This document shows positions 42,194 to 50,369 of a stretch of DNA of 64,000 nt, piece by piece. The stretch comes from Terribium retamae. GTDB lineage: Bacteria > Pseudomonadota > Alphaproteobacteria > Rhizobiales > Rhizobiaceae. Location: positions 21,339 to 85,338 of the forward strand of contig NZ_JAKREW010000024.1 in NCBI RefSeq assembly GCF_022347545.1. The letters are read 5' to 3'. A program made the position numbers and the translations under genes. Position 1 is the first letter of the stretch. Each line of letters begins with the position of its first letter. The notes beneath the pieces are model-generated. The model saw nothing but the letters and a program-made list of their open reading frames with translations, was not told the DNA's origin and did not search any database.

Positions 42194-42796
42194 ATGCACC
42201 GGTCTATCTTCTGCGGTCTCGCTGTTTTGTCGGTTGTCGGCGTGCTGCCTGGCGTCGCCATGGCCGGTTCGAAGGTGACCACCCATGTCCGCTCCTATGA
42301 CATCGAAGGCGAGAACGGTCGTGCACTGATCCAGGCGATGGACAAGAGCGGCCCCAAGCACGGTTTTCTGACGCGGGCGATCGCGCAGACTTCCTACACG
42401 ATTGACTGGGATTTCGATCTCAAGGCCAAGGCGGATGTCTGTCATCTCAGGGCTGCCAGCGCCACGCTGGACATGACCTACATGTATCCGCGCGTGACGA
42501 CGCCGATGTCGCCGGCGTTACGCAAGCGTTGGCAACGTTTCCTCTCCGGTGTACGAGAGCACGAGCAGACGCATGGGCGCATCGCCAGACAGGGCATAAC
42601 CGCTGCTGAACGCGCGGTTGCCGATCTTGCCGTCGCCAACGACCCGCATTGCATCAAGACGCAGCGTGAAGCTCAACGTCGGGTCGATGAGATTTACAAA
42701 CAGTACGAAGCCAAGCAGGTCGTTTTCGACCAGCGCGAGCACCGGCAAGGTGGCCGGGTGGAAGCCCTGGTAGCCAGGCTTGTGAAGGAGCACTGA
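42194..42796 (+). CDS. DUF922 family putative zinc protease, copy 1
   Basis: A 200-residue exported protein (signal MHRSIFCGLAVLSVVGVLPGVAMAG) of the DUF922 family, which has a metalloprotease-like fold. The zinc motif is HEQTHG in FLSGVREHEQTHGRIA. Other family parts are YDIEGENGRALIQAMDKSGPK and the disulfide-type cysteines in ADVCHL and DPHCI. Substrate and role are unknown. A related gene follows 83 bases later in the same direction, so this is a tandem duplication with strong divergence. Confidence 0.82.
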   Translation: MHRSIFCGLAVLSVVGVLPGVAMAGSKVTTHVRSYDIEGENGRALIQAMDKSGPKHGFLTRAIAQTSYTIDWDFDLKAKADVCHLRAASATLDMTYMYPRVTTPMSPALRKRWQRFLSGVREHEQTHGRIARQGITAAERAVADLAVANDPHCIKTQREAQRRVDEIYKQYEAKQVVFDQREHRQGGRVEALVARLVKEH

Positions 42797-42879
42797 AGCC
42801 AAAGCCTCGGCGTTTCATTTCCGCTTTGATCGTCGCATTCCGGCCTCTATGGTGCGCGCAAACCGCATCAGGGGACGGC

Positions 42880-43488
42880 ATGACTTCAAGAATTGGGTTC
42901 TACGTGCTGGCGCTGACGGCAGGCGTGACTGCGCTCGTTGCAACCACACCTGCAACTGCAAAGACGATCGAACAGGAAAAACCCTATGCCATCACCGGCA
43001 CAACCGGCGCTGAGCTCTACGCATCGATCGGGCAGAACGGTCCGGAGGCAGGAAGGAACGGTGGCCGCGTCATTGCGCACACCTTCTTCAAGCTTACCTG
43101 GAGGCGAAACTACGTGCCGGAAAACGGCGGTTGTACGCTGAAATCAGCGACTCCGACGCTCATTATCACATACACGCTGCCTAAACCTGCCAATGCGTTG
43201 CCGCCACCAGTGCAGAAGCGCTGGGATATCTTCATCGAAGGCCTTCGTCGCCACGAGAAAGTGCATGGCGACCACATCAAGGCGATGTTGGCGCGGATCG
43301 AACAGACCACCATCGGTGTGTCCGTTGCCAACGACCCCGGTTGCCAGAAGATTCGTCAGCAAATCCAGAAACCGCTTTCCGACGCCTCGATCGCGCAGCG
43401 CCAGCAAAGTCGCGATTTCGACCGTGTCGAAATGGGTGCCGGCGGTGAAATCCAGCGTCTCATCCTCGAACTGGTGAATGGCGACTAA
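42880..43488 (+). CDS. DUF922 family putative zinc protease, copy 2
   Basis: A 202-residue exported paralogue of the preceding gene. It has a signal peptide (TSRIGFYVLALTAGVTALVA, cut near TATA/PATAK). The core matches YAITGTTGAELYASIGQNGPE and the zinc motif is HEKVHG in GLRRHEKVHGDHI; cysteines in NGGCTL and DPGCQ correspond to those of copy 1. The ATG at 42880 has CAGGGG nearby. A dispersed repeat begins directly after the stop. Confidence 0.82.
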   Translation: MTSRIGFYVLALTAGVTALVATTPATAKTIEQEKPYAITGTTGAELYASIGQNGPEAGRNGGRVIAHTFFKLTWRRNYVPENGGCTLKSATPTLIITYTLPKPANALPPPVQKRWDIFIEGLRRHEKVHGDHIKAMLARIEQTTIGVSVANDPGCQKIRQQIQKPLSDASIAQRQQSRDFDRVEMGAGGEIQRLILELVNGD

Positions 43489-43490
43489 AG

Positions 43491-43576
43491 CAACTCCTGC
43501 AAAAGTGTGCAGCGGAGCTGCCTACAGACCAGAGCTACGACGTTTCCCTGATCCGGAGAAAAGTGGAATTGCTCTA
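43491..43576. repeat. Dispersed palindromic intergenic repeat, copy 2
   Basis: It has CTCCTGCAAAAGTGTGCAGCGG (written here as arms CTCCTGC + AAAAGTGTGCAGCGG) at 43495-43515 and the paired AGAGC / GCTCT ends at 43531-43575 with an inner CGTTTCC block. It corresponds to the copy at 7386-7475 in order and spacing but has diverged. Confidence 0.55.
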
Positions 43577-43602
43577 ACGCCGCACGCCCTTGAGGCCGGC
43601 TG

Positions 43603-45105
43603 TTATTGGAACGCGGTCTCGGAGAAAGAACGCAGCTTGCGCGAATGCAACCGTTCCATCGGCATTTCGGCCAGCTTCTGCATGGCGCGGATGCCGATCG
43701 TGAGATGCTGCGACACTTGCCTTTTGTAGAACTCCGTCGCCATACCCGGCAGCTTCAACTCGCCATGCAGCGGTTTGTCGGAGACGCACAGAAGCGTGCC
43801 GTAAGGCACGCGGAAACGGAAGCCGTTGGCTGCGATTGTTGCGGATTCCATATCCAGCGCAATCGCACGCGATTGCGAAAGTCTCTGTACCGGCCCGCGC
43901 TGGTCGCGCAGTTCCCAGTTGCGGTTGTCGATGGTGGCAACGGTGCCGGTCCGCATCACCCGCTTGAGGTCGTAGCCGGCAAGGCCCGTCACCTCGGCGA
44001 CGGCCTCTTCGAGCGCTACCTGCACCTCGGCCAGCGCGGGTACCGGGACCCACACAGGCAGGTCGTCGTCCAGCACGTGGTCTTCACGGACATAAGCATG
44101 CGCCAGAACATAATCGCCCAGTGCCTGAGTGTTGCGCAGGCCAGCGCAGTGGCCGAGCATCAGCCACGCATGCGGACGCAGCACCGCGACATGATCGGTG
44201 ATCGTTTTGGCATTGGATGGCCCAACGCCGATATTGACCATGGTGATGCCACCGTGGTCGGCCCGTTTCAGATGATAGGCAGGCATTTGCGGCAAGCGTA
44301 GAGGCGCCACACCTTCCGAGGGTGACGTGGCGCCGGGCTTCGTCACGACATTGCCAGGCTCGACGAACTCCGTGTAGCTCTCGCCGCCCTTGGCCATCAG
44401 GTCGCGCGCCATTGCACAGAATTCGTCGATGTAGAACTGGTAGTTGGTGAACAGCACGAAGTTCTGGAAGTGCTGTGGGCTGGTTGCCGTATAGTGCGTC
44501 AACCGATGCAGCGAATAGTCGATGCGCTGCGCCGTGAACGGAGCGAGCGGCCGCGGGTCGCCCAGCGCGACCTCAAAGGTGCCGTTGGCGATCTGGTCGT
44601 CGGTGCCGTCGAGATCCGGCACATCGAACAGGTCTCGGATGGGCCTGCGGATGCGCTCTGCAGCCGCGCTGTCGACATAGGTGCCCTCGAGGAAGGCAAA
44701 ATGCACCGGGATCGGCGTCTCAGATTCCGACACGATCACCGGAACGCCATGGTTGCGCATGATCAGCCGAAGCTGCTCGGTCAGATAATTCTGGAACAGG
44801 TCGGGCCGGGTGATCGTGGTTGAGAACTGGCCTGGTGTCGGCATGTGGCCATAGGCCTGCCGTGAGTCCACTTGGGTGAAGGAACTGGTGACGACACTCA
44901 CCTCGGGATAAAAAGCGCGATAGCGCTTGTCATTGTCGCCGCCAGCCGCCAGTGCCGAAAAGGAATCGCGCAGGAACTTGGTGTTGCGTTCGTACAGAAC
45001 ACGCAACGCTTCGACCGCTTTACCGGCGTCGTCGAAGGATTGCCGGGCATAAGGCTCCGGCATGACGACGGTTTCAATGGCTTGGGGGTAGATTCGCTTT
45101 TCCAT
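43603..45105 (-). CDS. amn: AMP nucleosidase
   Basis: A 500-residue enzyme that hydrolyses AMP to adenine and ribose 5-phosphate, adjusting the adenylate pool. The N-terminal AMP-specific domain (about 1-170) contains FYPEVSVVTSSFTQVDSRQAYG. The C-terminal phosphorylase-like domain has NIGVGPSNAKTITDHVAVLRPHAWLMLGH and the ALDMESATIAANGFR active-site region. Both domains and the length match Amn of other proteobacteria. The gene stands alone in the minus direction, downstream of two small exported-peptide genes. Confidence 0.95.
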   Translation of the reverse strand: MEKRIYPQAIETVVMPEPYARQSFDDAGKAVEALRVLYERNTKFLRDSFSALAAGGDNDKRYRAFYPEVSVVTSSFTQVDSRQAYGHMPTPGQFSTTITRPDLFQNYLTEQLRLIMRNHGVPVIVSESETPIPVHFAFLEGTYVDSAAAERIRRPIRDLFDVPDLDGTDDQIANGTFEVALGDPRPLAPFTAQRIDYSLHRLTHYTATSPQHFQNFVLFTNYQFYIDEFCAMARDLMAKGGESYTEFVEPGNVVTKPGATSPSEGVAPLRLPQMPAYHLKRADHGGITMVNIGVGPSNAKTITDHVAVLRPHAWLMLGHCAGLRNTQALGDYVLAHAYVREDHVLDDDLPVWVPVPALAEVQVALEEAVAEVTGLAGYDLKRVMRTGTVATIDNRNWELRDQRGPVQRLSQSRAIALDMESATIAANGFRFRVPYGTLLCVSDKPLHGELKLPGMATEFYKRQVSQHLTIGIRAMQKLAEMPMERLHSRKLRSFSETAFQ

Positions 45106-45265
45106 GACCTATTATAGGGATGGAAAATGACAGTTGGGAGAGGCAGTCCTTCGTGCTGGATCCGTATTCGCTTTTTTAGATTTTTCTGAAGTCCCACCCT
45201 CGACCCGAAATCGGCAGCGATTTCAGGAAGATCCACCTCCTGGGGCAGAATGAAGGCGTGCCGTT

Positions 45266-45460
45266 CTAACCACGCTGCAGGCTCACCAGCAGAACCAGCC
45301 CCAAGCCCTTCTTCTTGAGCGCCGGCGCTTCGATGGTCGAACCAGCGTCGGTGCGCATGGTCGGCACGGCAAGGACCGGAGCAGCCAGAAGCATCAGGAT
45401 GAGCGTTGCTCGCGGCAGGAGCTTCAGGACGGAGAGAGTGTTTTGGGCGAAGGAGGTCAT
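45266..45460 (-). CDS. Small hydrophobic/exported peptide (64 aa)
   Basis: A 64-residue peptide with a hydrophobic signal-like N-terminus (KLLPRATLILMLLAAPVLAVP) and a short C-terminal part ending APALKKKGLGLVLLVSLQRG. The ribosome site is weak. It follows another small peptide gene by 23 bases on the same strand, which is its main support. It may encode an exported peptide or be spurious. Confidence 0.4.
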   Translation of the reverse strand: MTSFAQNTLSVLKLLPRATLILMLLAAPVLAVPTMRTDAGSTIEAPALKKKGLGLVLLVSLQRG

Positions 45461-45483
45461 GGCGGTTCGTCTTGTTGGTCGGG

Positions 45484-45642
45484 TCAATCGGCGACAGATG
45501 AAGCGGAGCAGGCGATGCTGCATCGAAGGCCAGCCTGGTCCCAGCCGCGCCCCAGGCGCCCATTTTCGGTAACCAGGATCGCGAAGCCCATGCCAAACAG
45601 CGCCGTCAACAGGCAGACAATGGTGAAGCGGCGCGCAAGCAT
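45484..45642 (-). CDS. Small membrane or exported peptide (52 aa)
   Basis: A 52-residue peptide beginning MLARRFTIVCLLTALFGMGF, with one hydrophobic helix after two arginines and a short tail with two cysteines. An excellent ribosome site AAGGAG lies 8 bases before the ATG (position 45642 on the minus strand), which supports real translation. It is followed by the 64-residue peptide gene. No family is recognised. Confidence 0.5.
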   Translation of the reverse strand: MLARRFTIVCLLTALFGMGFAILVTENGRLGRGWDQAGLRCSIACSASSVAD

Positions 45643-45783
45643 TTGGTCTCTCCTTCAATGCTGGAGACAATGCCTGGGTGCGGCTGAACCTCTTCTGAGG
45701 TCGCCGTTCATCGAGGGTTCAAAATGATTGACGGAATCTTGGCTGTGCAGGGCCGGGGTCCGGAGAACCCGGTAGACAGACAT

Positions 45784-45815
45784 GAAAAAGGCGTTCCCGC
45801 TCGGCGGAAACGCCC
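45784..45815 (-). terminator. Rho-independent terminator after DUF2147 gene
   Basis: Read on the minus strand: stem GGCGTTTCCGC / GCGGGAACGCC with loop CGA and one G-U pair, followed by TTTTT. It lies 27 bases after the DUF2147 stop. Confidence 0.75.
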
Positions 45816-45841
45816 GTCATTATCTCATGGTCCCTGGTCGA

Positions 45842-46183
45842 CTACAGCTTGGACCAGGTCTGGCTCTTGCAGATCAGGCCACCCAGAACGCACCCGCTCA
45901 TTTTCAGCGAACTGCCGGAGAGTGTCGCCTTGCCATTATAAGTCTTGTCGGTCTCCGGATCGGTGATGGTACCGGCGTATTTGCCGCCGCCACTCGCCTT
46001 GAAAGAGCCGATCGTCTTGCCGGCATGCTTTCCGGTCTTCAGCGTGATCGAGAATGAGCCGCTGCCTGAAATCGCAGCGGTGGCACCGGACGCCGTCTTC
46101 CAGTTGCCTTCGATCGGGTCGGCGAGCGCCATGCCCGACATCATCAATGTGGCAGCAAGTGCCAAGCTCACTTTGCGAAGCAT
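45842..46183 (-). CDS. DUF2147-like exported protein
   Basis: A 113-residue exported protein with a clear signal peptide (MLRKVSLALAATLMMSGMALA). The mature domain begins DPIEGNWKT and contains TIGSFKASGGGKYAGTITDPETDKTYNGKATL and MSGCVLGGLICKSQTWSKL, the general form of DUF2147, whose lipocalin-like proteins have unknown ligands. The ATG at 46183 has GGGAGG 7-8 bases upstream. It is monocistronic with its own terminator. Confidence 0.8.
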   Translation of the reverse strand: MLRKVSLALAATLMMSGMALADPIEGNWKTASGATAAISGSGSFSITLKTGKHAGKTIGSFKASGGGKYAGTITDPETDKTYNGKATLSGSSLKMSGCVLGGLICKSQTWSKL

Positions 46184-46634
46184 CGATTTCCTCCCTTGCG
46201 CTTGAACTGGACGCTCAGGTCCAGCTCTCTCCATCCCTCACGCCCGATGAAGCTAATCCAGTCCCCGTGAAAACAAAAGCCGTGCCGCAGGGGAAGGAGA
46301 GAGGCTTTTTGCCTGGCTGCCGAGGGGTGCGTGACACCGCATTTTTGATTTCTTACCAAAATGGAAGCGTCGCCGTGGTTAGCGAAACCTTGTCTTGGCA
46401 CTCGCCAATTTTCATCGAATTTGAGCTTAAACCCAGTGATCCCGGGCTTTCTATCCTTAACGGTTTCTCACGTTTACTTCTTGTTTTAGCTTTGTTTTCC
46501 TCAAATTAAGCAAGCCATTTAACGACGGATTCAAGCGTCCCCGGCATTCTTCGAAGCATCGGAAGAGCGCACGTCCACACCAAGAAACGGACGGCGGCTT
46601 TCAGGAGCAACAGGGTCAGACAAGGGGATTTCAA
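46184..46634. other. 451-bp intergenic region between DUF2147 and Sel1-type genes
   Basis: Divergent region, AT-rich in its second half (about 46340-46510), which should hold the promoters of both genes. No supported gene and no tRNA. A TTAA-N9-TTAA arrangement at 46506-46522 does not have the 7-base spacing of CtrA boxes. Confidence 0.45.
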
Positions 46635-46901
46635 ATGGCACGTTTCGAGATGCTTGAAGCAGGGTTCGGCACGATGGGCACCACCGCCCAGGCCGACATT
46701 CTCTTCGAACTGGGTGTGATGTATGCTACCGGCCGCGATTGCGACACCGACGTCATTGCCGCCCACAAGTGGTTCAACATCGCGGCCATCAAGGGCTCGC
46801 TGCGCGCTGCTGAATGGCGTTCGGAGCTTTCGTCCGCCATGTCCAAGGGCGAGATCGCTCAGGCTCTGCGCGAAGCCCGTGAATGGATGACCACGCACTG
46901 A
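46635..46901 (+). CDS. Short Sel1-repeat-type protein
   Basis: An 88-residue protein with a single Sel1/TPR-like unit, FELGVMYATGRDCDTDVIAAHKWFNIAAIKGSLRAAEWR, matching the SLR consensus (A-x3-LG-x-MY-x2-G ... A-x-KWF-x-AA-x-G). The rest is helical and charged. There is no signal peptide, so it is cytoplasmic. Ribosome site AAGGGG upstream. Highly similar short proteins are common in Hyphomicrobiales; function unknown, presumably protein binding. Confidence 0.8.
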   Translation: MARFEMLEAGFGTMGTTAQADILFELGVMYATGRDCDTDVIAAHKWFNIAAIKGSLRAAEWRSELSSAMSKGEIAQALREAREWMTTH

Positions 46902-47022
46902 TTCCGTCCGATGGATGGTGACGCCGCTCCAACGGCGAAGCACGAGAAGGCAGCCGGCTAGCCGGATGCCGAATAACAGGGAAGCCGCCTCCAAGAAGCC
47001 AAGCTCGGGAGGTGGCCGCGAG

Positions 47023-47060
47023 AAAACCGCGACCGGTCGTGACAAGACCGGCGCGGTTTT
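47023..47060. terminator. Hairpin terminator after Sel1-type gene
   Basis: Arms AAAACCGC / GCGGTTTT and CCGGTC / GACCGG separated by a small bulge, with a 7-base loop. A/T runs on both edges let it work in either direction. It is 120 bases after the stop. Confidence 0.6.
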
Positions 47061-47093
47061 CGCTTTCAGGGGGAGTCCCGATAAAAATTTTGA

Positions 47094-47122
47094 TCCATAC
47101 ATTGCTGTATGGAGGCTTGACG
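47094..47122 (+). promoter_or_regulatory. Inverted repeat and -35-like box before binding protein gene 1
   Basis: Perfect arms TCCATACA / TGTATGGA with spacer TTGC (47094-47113), then TTGACG at 47117-47122. The block CATTGC...GGA...CTTGACGAA is conserved before the paralogous gene at 48540. Confidence 0.45.
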
Positions 47123-47189
47123 AAGACGGACGTTTTCTCTCATTTCCCTATGCGCCATCACACGTGCGCAGCAAAATGGGAGAGCCAAA

Positions 47190-48317
47190 TTGAAAACAAC
47201 AAAATCGCTGGGCTTGGCAGCCCTGCTCGCTATGGCGCTTAGCGCCTCGGCGGCTTACGCCGAAGACATTTCCATCGCGGTGGTTGGACCGATGACGGGC
47301 CAACTGGCCACGATCGGCGACCAATTCAAACAGGGCGCACAAGCTGCTGTCGAGGCGATCAACGCCGCGGGTGGCGTGGAGGGGCGCCAGATCAAGCTGG
47401 ATATCGAAGACGACCAATGTGATCCCAAGCAGGCGGTTTCGGTGGCCAATCGTATCGTCGGCAATGGCGTCAAATTCATTGACGGTCACGCCTGCTCCGG
47501 CTCGAGTATTCCGGCTTCTGCTGTCTATGCCGAAGCCGGTGCGCTGATGATGAGCCCTGCCTCCTCAAATCCGCTCATGACGGATGACGCGGCCAAGAAG
47601 GGCTGGTCGACGATCATGCGTCTCTACACCCGTGACGATGCACAGGGCGCTTTCGTCGGCCCTTGGATCGCCAAGAAATATGCCGGCAAGAACGTTGTCG
47701 TTCTGCATGACAAGAGCGCTTACGGTCAGGGCGTTGCCGACGCGGTTAGGACGACCATGAATGATGGTGGTCTGAAGGAAATCCTCTACGAGGGTATCAA
47801 CGCAGGTGAGAAAGACTACTCGGCGCTTGTCACCAAGCTGAAAGAACTGAAAGCCGATGTCGTTTATTTCGGCGGCTACCATCCGGAAGCCGGTCTGATC
47901 CTGCGCCAGGCCTCGGAACAGGGTTTCAAGTTCCAACTCATTATGCCGGATTCGATCGCCAGCCCCGAGTTTTGGCAGGTCGCCGGCCCGGCTGGCGAGG
48001 GTACGATGTTCGTTTTCCCGTCGGATCCGCAGGCGCGGCCTGAGGCCAAGGAGGCTATAGAGAAGATCAAGGCTAAGGGTTTCGTGCCGGAGGGCTTTAC
48101 GCTGTTCTCCTACGCCACGATCCAGGCCTTCGCCGAAGGCATCAAGCGAGCGGGCAGCGATGACCCGGCCAAGGTTGCCGCCGCGTTGAAGGACGGCAAG
48201 CCGATCAGCACCGTTGTCGGCGATGTGATCTTCGACGAGAAGGGCGATCTTAAGAACGCCAAGTACGACATCAACCAATGGCATGAGGGGAAATACGCGC
48301 CGATCAAGCTCGACTGA
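47190..48317 (+). CDS. Branched-chain amino acid-type ABC transporter substrate-binding protein 1
   Basis: A 375-residue periplasmic binding protein of the LivJ/LivK type (Peripla_BP_6). Signal peptide KTTKSLGLAALLAMALSASAAYA. The ligand pocket elements are VGPMTGQLATIGDQFKQG, GHACSGSSIPASAVYAEAG and SPASSNP, the last two binding the amino acid backbone; cysteines in DQCDPKQ and HACSG form the usual disulfide pair. It starts with TTG behind GGGAGAG. No LivHMGF permease or ATPase genes are nearby, so it must work with components encoded elsewhere. A close paralogue follows at 48540. Confidence 0.93.
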   Translation: MKTTKSLGLAALLAMALSASAAYAEDISIAVVGPMTGQLATIGDQFKQGAQAAVEAINAAGGVEGRQIKLDIEDDQCDPKQAVSVANRIVGNGVKFIDGHACSGSSIPASAVYAEAGALMMSPASSNPLMTDDAAKKGWSTIMRLYTRDDAQGAFVGPWIAKKYAGKNVVVLHDKSAYGQGVADAVRTTMNDGGLKEILYEGINAGEKDYSALVTKLKELKADVVYFGGYHPEAGLILRQASEQGFKFQLIMPDSIASPEFWQVAGPAGEGTMFVFPSDPQARPEAKEAIEKIKAKGFVPEGFTLFSYATIQAFAEGIKRAGSDDPAKVAAALKDGKPISTVVGDVIFDEKGDLKNAKYDINQWHEGKYAPIKLD

Positions 48318-48342
48318 TCGAGAGCGCCTCCACAGCTTTAGT

Positions 48343-48371
48343 TGGCCGGGCTTGTCCCGGCCATTTCCTTC
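48343..48371 (+). terminator. Rho-independent terminator after binding protein gene 1
   Basis: 8-bp stem TGGCCGGG / CCCGGCCA, loop CTTGT, followed by TTTCCTT. Confidence 0.7.
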
Positions 48372-48430
48372 TTCAAGGAGTTCTTAACAGGACTGGCGCG
48401 GTCCATCAGAAGAATTGATCTTTGCATTAA

Positions 48431-48466
48431 CCGGACGCATGCATTGCCGTCCGGATGGACTTGACG
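48431..48466 (+). promoter_or_regulatory. Inverted repeat and -35-like box before binding protein gene 2
   Basis: Arms CCGGACG (48431-48437) / CGTCCGG (48448-48454) with a 10-base spacer, then TTGACG at 48461-48466. It aligns with the element before gene 1 through GCATTGC, GGA and CTTGACGAA. Confidence 0.45.
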
Positions 48467-48539
48467 AACCGCAAAATTTTGCGCCCATTGCACGCAAGCG
48501 CAGCCGGGAGGGCTTGCGCAAAGCAATGGGAGGCTTGAG

Positions 48540-49664
48540 TTGAAATCGACAAAATTCCTGGGCGCAGCCCTGTTCGCCACGGCGCTTAGCGCCTCGGCAG
48601 CTTATGCTGAAGACATCTCCATCGCGGTGGTTGGTCCGATGACGGGCCAGCTTGCTCCGATCGGCGATCAGTTCAAGCAGGGTGCCAATGCCGCTGCCGC
48701 AGCGATCAACGAAAAGGGCGGCATCGGCGGCAAGAAGATCAAGATCGTGGTCGAGGATGACGTCTGCGATCCCAAGCAGGCCGTTTCGGTCGCCAACCGC
48801 ATCGCGGCCGCCGGCATCAAGTTCGTCGATGGCCACGCCTGCTCCGGCTCGACCATTCCGGCATCCGCGATCTATGCCGAGAACGGCATCGTCATGATCA
48901 CGCCGGCTTCGTCCAATCCGGAACTGACGGAAGCTGCCTTCAAGAAGGGCTGGCCGACGATCATGCGCCTCTACATCCGTGACGATGCCGGCGGCAACTT
49001 CGTCGGCCCGTGGATCGCCAAGAAATACGCCGGCAAGAATGTCGTGCTGCTGCACGACAAGAGCGCTTACGGCCAAGGCGCAGCGGATGCGGTGAAGAAG
49101 ACCATGAATGAAGGTGGCCTGAAGGAAGTCGCCTACGAAGGTATCAACGCCGGTGAAAAGGACTATTCAGCACTCGTCACCAAGCTGAAGGAATTGAAAG
49201 CCGATGTCGTCTATTTCGGCGGCTATCATCCGGAAGGCGGTTTGATCAAACGTCAGGCCAAGGAGCAGAACTTCGATTTCCAGTTGATCATGCCTGACAG
49301 CCTTTCCAATCCGGAGTTCTGGCAGATCGCCGGCCCGGCTGGGGAGGGCACGATGTTCGTGTTCCCGTCCGACCCGCAAGCCAAGCCTGAGGCCAAGGAG
49401 GCTGTGGAGAAGATCAAGGCCGGCGGCTTCTCGCCGGAAGGCTTCACCCTGTTCTCCTATGGAGTTATCCAGGCGATCGCGCAGGGTATCGAGCGCGCTG
49501 GTTCCGAAGATCCGGCCAAGGTGGCGGCTGCGCTGAAGGACGGCAAGCCGATCAGCACCGTGGTCGGCGAAATCACCTTGGACGAGAAGGGCGATATCAA
49601 GGATCCGAAGTTCGACATCAACCAATGGCACGACGGCAAATACGCGCCGATCAAGCTGGACTGA
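48540..49664 (+). CDS. Branched-chain amino acid-type ABC transporter substrate-binding protein 2
   Basis: A 374-residue periplasmic binding protein very similar to the preceding gene along its whole length. Signal peptide KSTKFLGAALFATALSASAAYA. Ligand-site segments VGPMTGQLAPIGDQFKQG, GHACSGSTIPASAIYAENG and TPASSNP are conserved, so specificity should be close to that of copy 1. It also starts with TTG behind GGGAGGC. Each gene has its own terminator and the same promoter-type element, so the duplication included the control region. Confidence 0.94.
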   Translation: MKSTKFLGAALFATALSASAAYAEDISIAVVGPMTGQLAPIGDQFKQGANAAAAAINEKGGIGGKKIKIVVEDDVCDPKQAVSVANRIAAAGIKFVDGHACSGSTIPASAIYAENGIVMITPASSNPELTEAAFKKGWPTIMRLYIRDDAGGNFVGPWIAKKYAGKNVVLLHDKSAYGQGAADAVKKTMNEGGLKEVAYEGINAGEKDYSALVTKLKELKADVVYFGGYHPEGGLIKRQAKEQNFDFQLIMPDSLSNPEFWQIAGPAGEGTMFVFPSDPQAKPEAKEAVEKIKAGGFSPEGFTLFSYGVIQAIAQGIERAGSEDPAKVAAALKDGKPISTVVGEITLDEKGDIKDPKFDINQWHDGKYAPIKLD

Positions 49665-49691
49665 TCATCACAAGGCTGGAAGCCAACATGA

Positions 49692-49726
49692 GAATGGCCG
49701 GGTTCGCACCCGGCCATTCCGTTTCC
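49692..49726 (+). terminator. Rho-independent terminator after binding protein gene 2
   Basis: 12-bp perfect stem GAATGGCCGGGT / ACCCGGCCATTC, loop TCGC, followed by CGTTTCC. It also faces the stop of the convergent GNAT gene. Confidence 0.75.
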
Positions 49727-49739
49727 AAGAGCTCTCGCC

Positions 49740-50321
49740 TTAATCCGTCAACGGGCGCTTAGTCATGTGGCGTTCCCAATCGCTGCGCAGCAAGGTCGTT
49801 ACATGCTCGATTGTCTGCCTGCCGTCAGCCATGCAGCGGCTGGTGACCTCGGCAACGCGCCGATATCCCAATTTGCGCTGCATCGCCCAGGAATTTTCGT
49901 TGCCGTCGAAATAACCGTTCACCAATTTTGTCAGGCCTAAATCGCGAAAAGCGAAGCGGATTTTCGCCTCGAATGCTTCACTGCCATAGCCGTGTCCTTG
50001 ATGGTTTTCGGCGATCCAGATCCCTCCACCAGCCGTCCCGGCTCGCCAGTCGATCTTGTTGAGACTGACACCTCCGATCACCAGTCGGCTCGGTTTAAGT
50101 TCAATCGCAAACTCATACGCAGTCGGCCGATCGCTGGAGTTCGAAATCTCTCGACATCTCTCGATCCAATTTTCTGCGTGTGACGTCGTATAGGGGTGAG
50201 GGACGAACGCCAGCCACTTTGCGAGCCCGAGGTTGTTCAAGCCCAGAGTAAGTTGCTCGATGTCTTCCTCGCCCCAAGGTCTGAGCGTAAGGCGCGAGGT
50301 TTCGATTTTGATGTCCAACAC
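49740..50321 (-). CDS. GNAT family acetyltransferase (RimJ/RimL type)
   Basis: A 193-residue acetyltransferase of the RimJ/RimL group. The N-terminus IKIETSRLTLRPWGEEDIEQL is the standard start of this group, followed by IGGVSLNKI and the acetyl-CoA loop IAENHQGHGYGSEAFEAKIRFAF; NENSWAMQRKLGYRRVAE is the C-terminal part of the fold. Substrates in this group are ribosomal proteins or small amines. GTG at 50321 with GAGAG seven bases upstream is chosen; TTG at 50318 is possible. It is 48 bases downstream of mccA on the same strand. Confidence 0.83.
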   Translation of the reverse strand: MLDIKIETSRLTLRPWGEEDIEQLTLGLNNLGLAKWLAFVPHPYTTSHAENWIERCREISNSSDRPTAYEFAIELKPSRLVIGGVSLNKIDWRAGTAGGGIWIAENHQGHGYGSEAFEAKIRFAFRDLGLTKLVNGYFDGNENSWAMQRKLGYRRVAEVTSRCMADGRQTIEHVTTLLRSDWERHMTKRPLTD

Positions 50322-50369
50322 GTTGCCACTCTCGCTGCGATAAGCTCGCCGCCGGCTGTCCAATCCTGA

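Noticed and set aside
46506..46522. Possible CtrA box TTAA...TTAA
   Set aside because: The spacer is 9 bases, not the 7 required for the CtrA full site.
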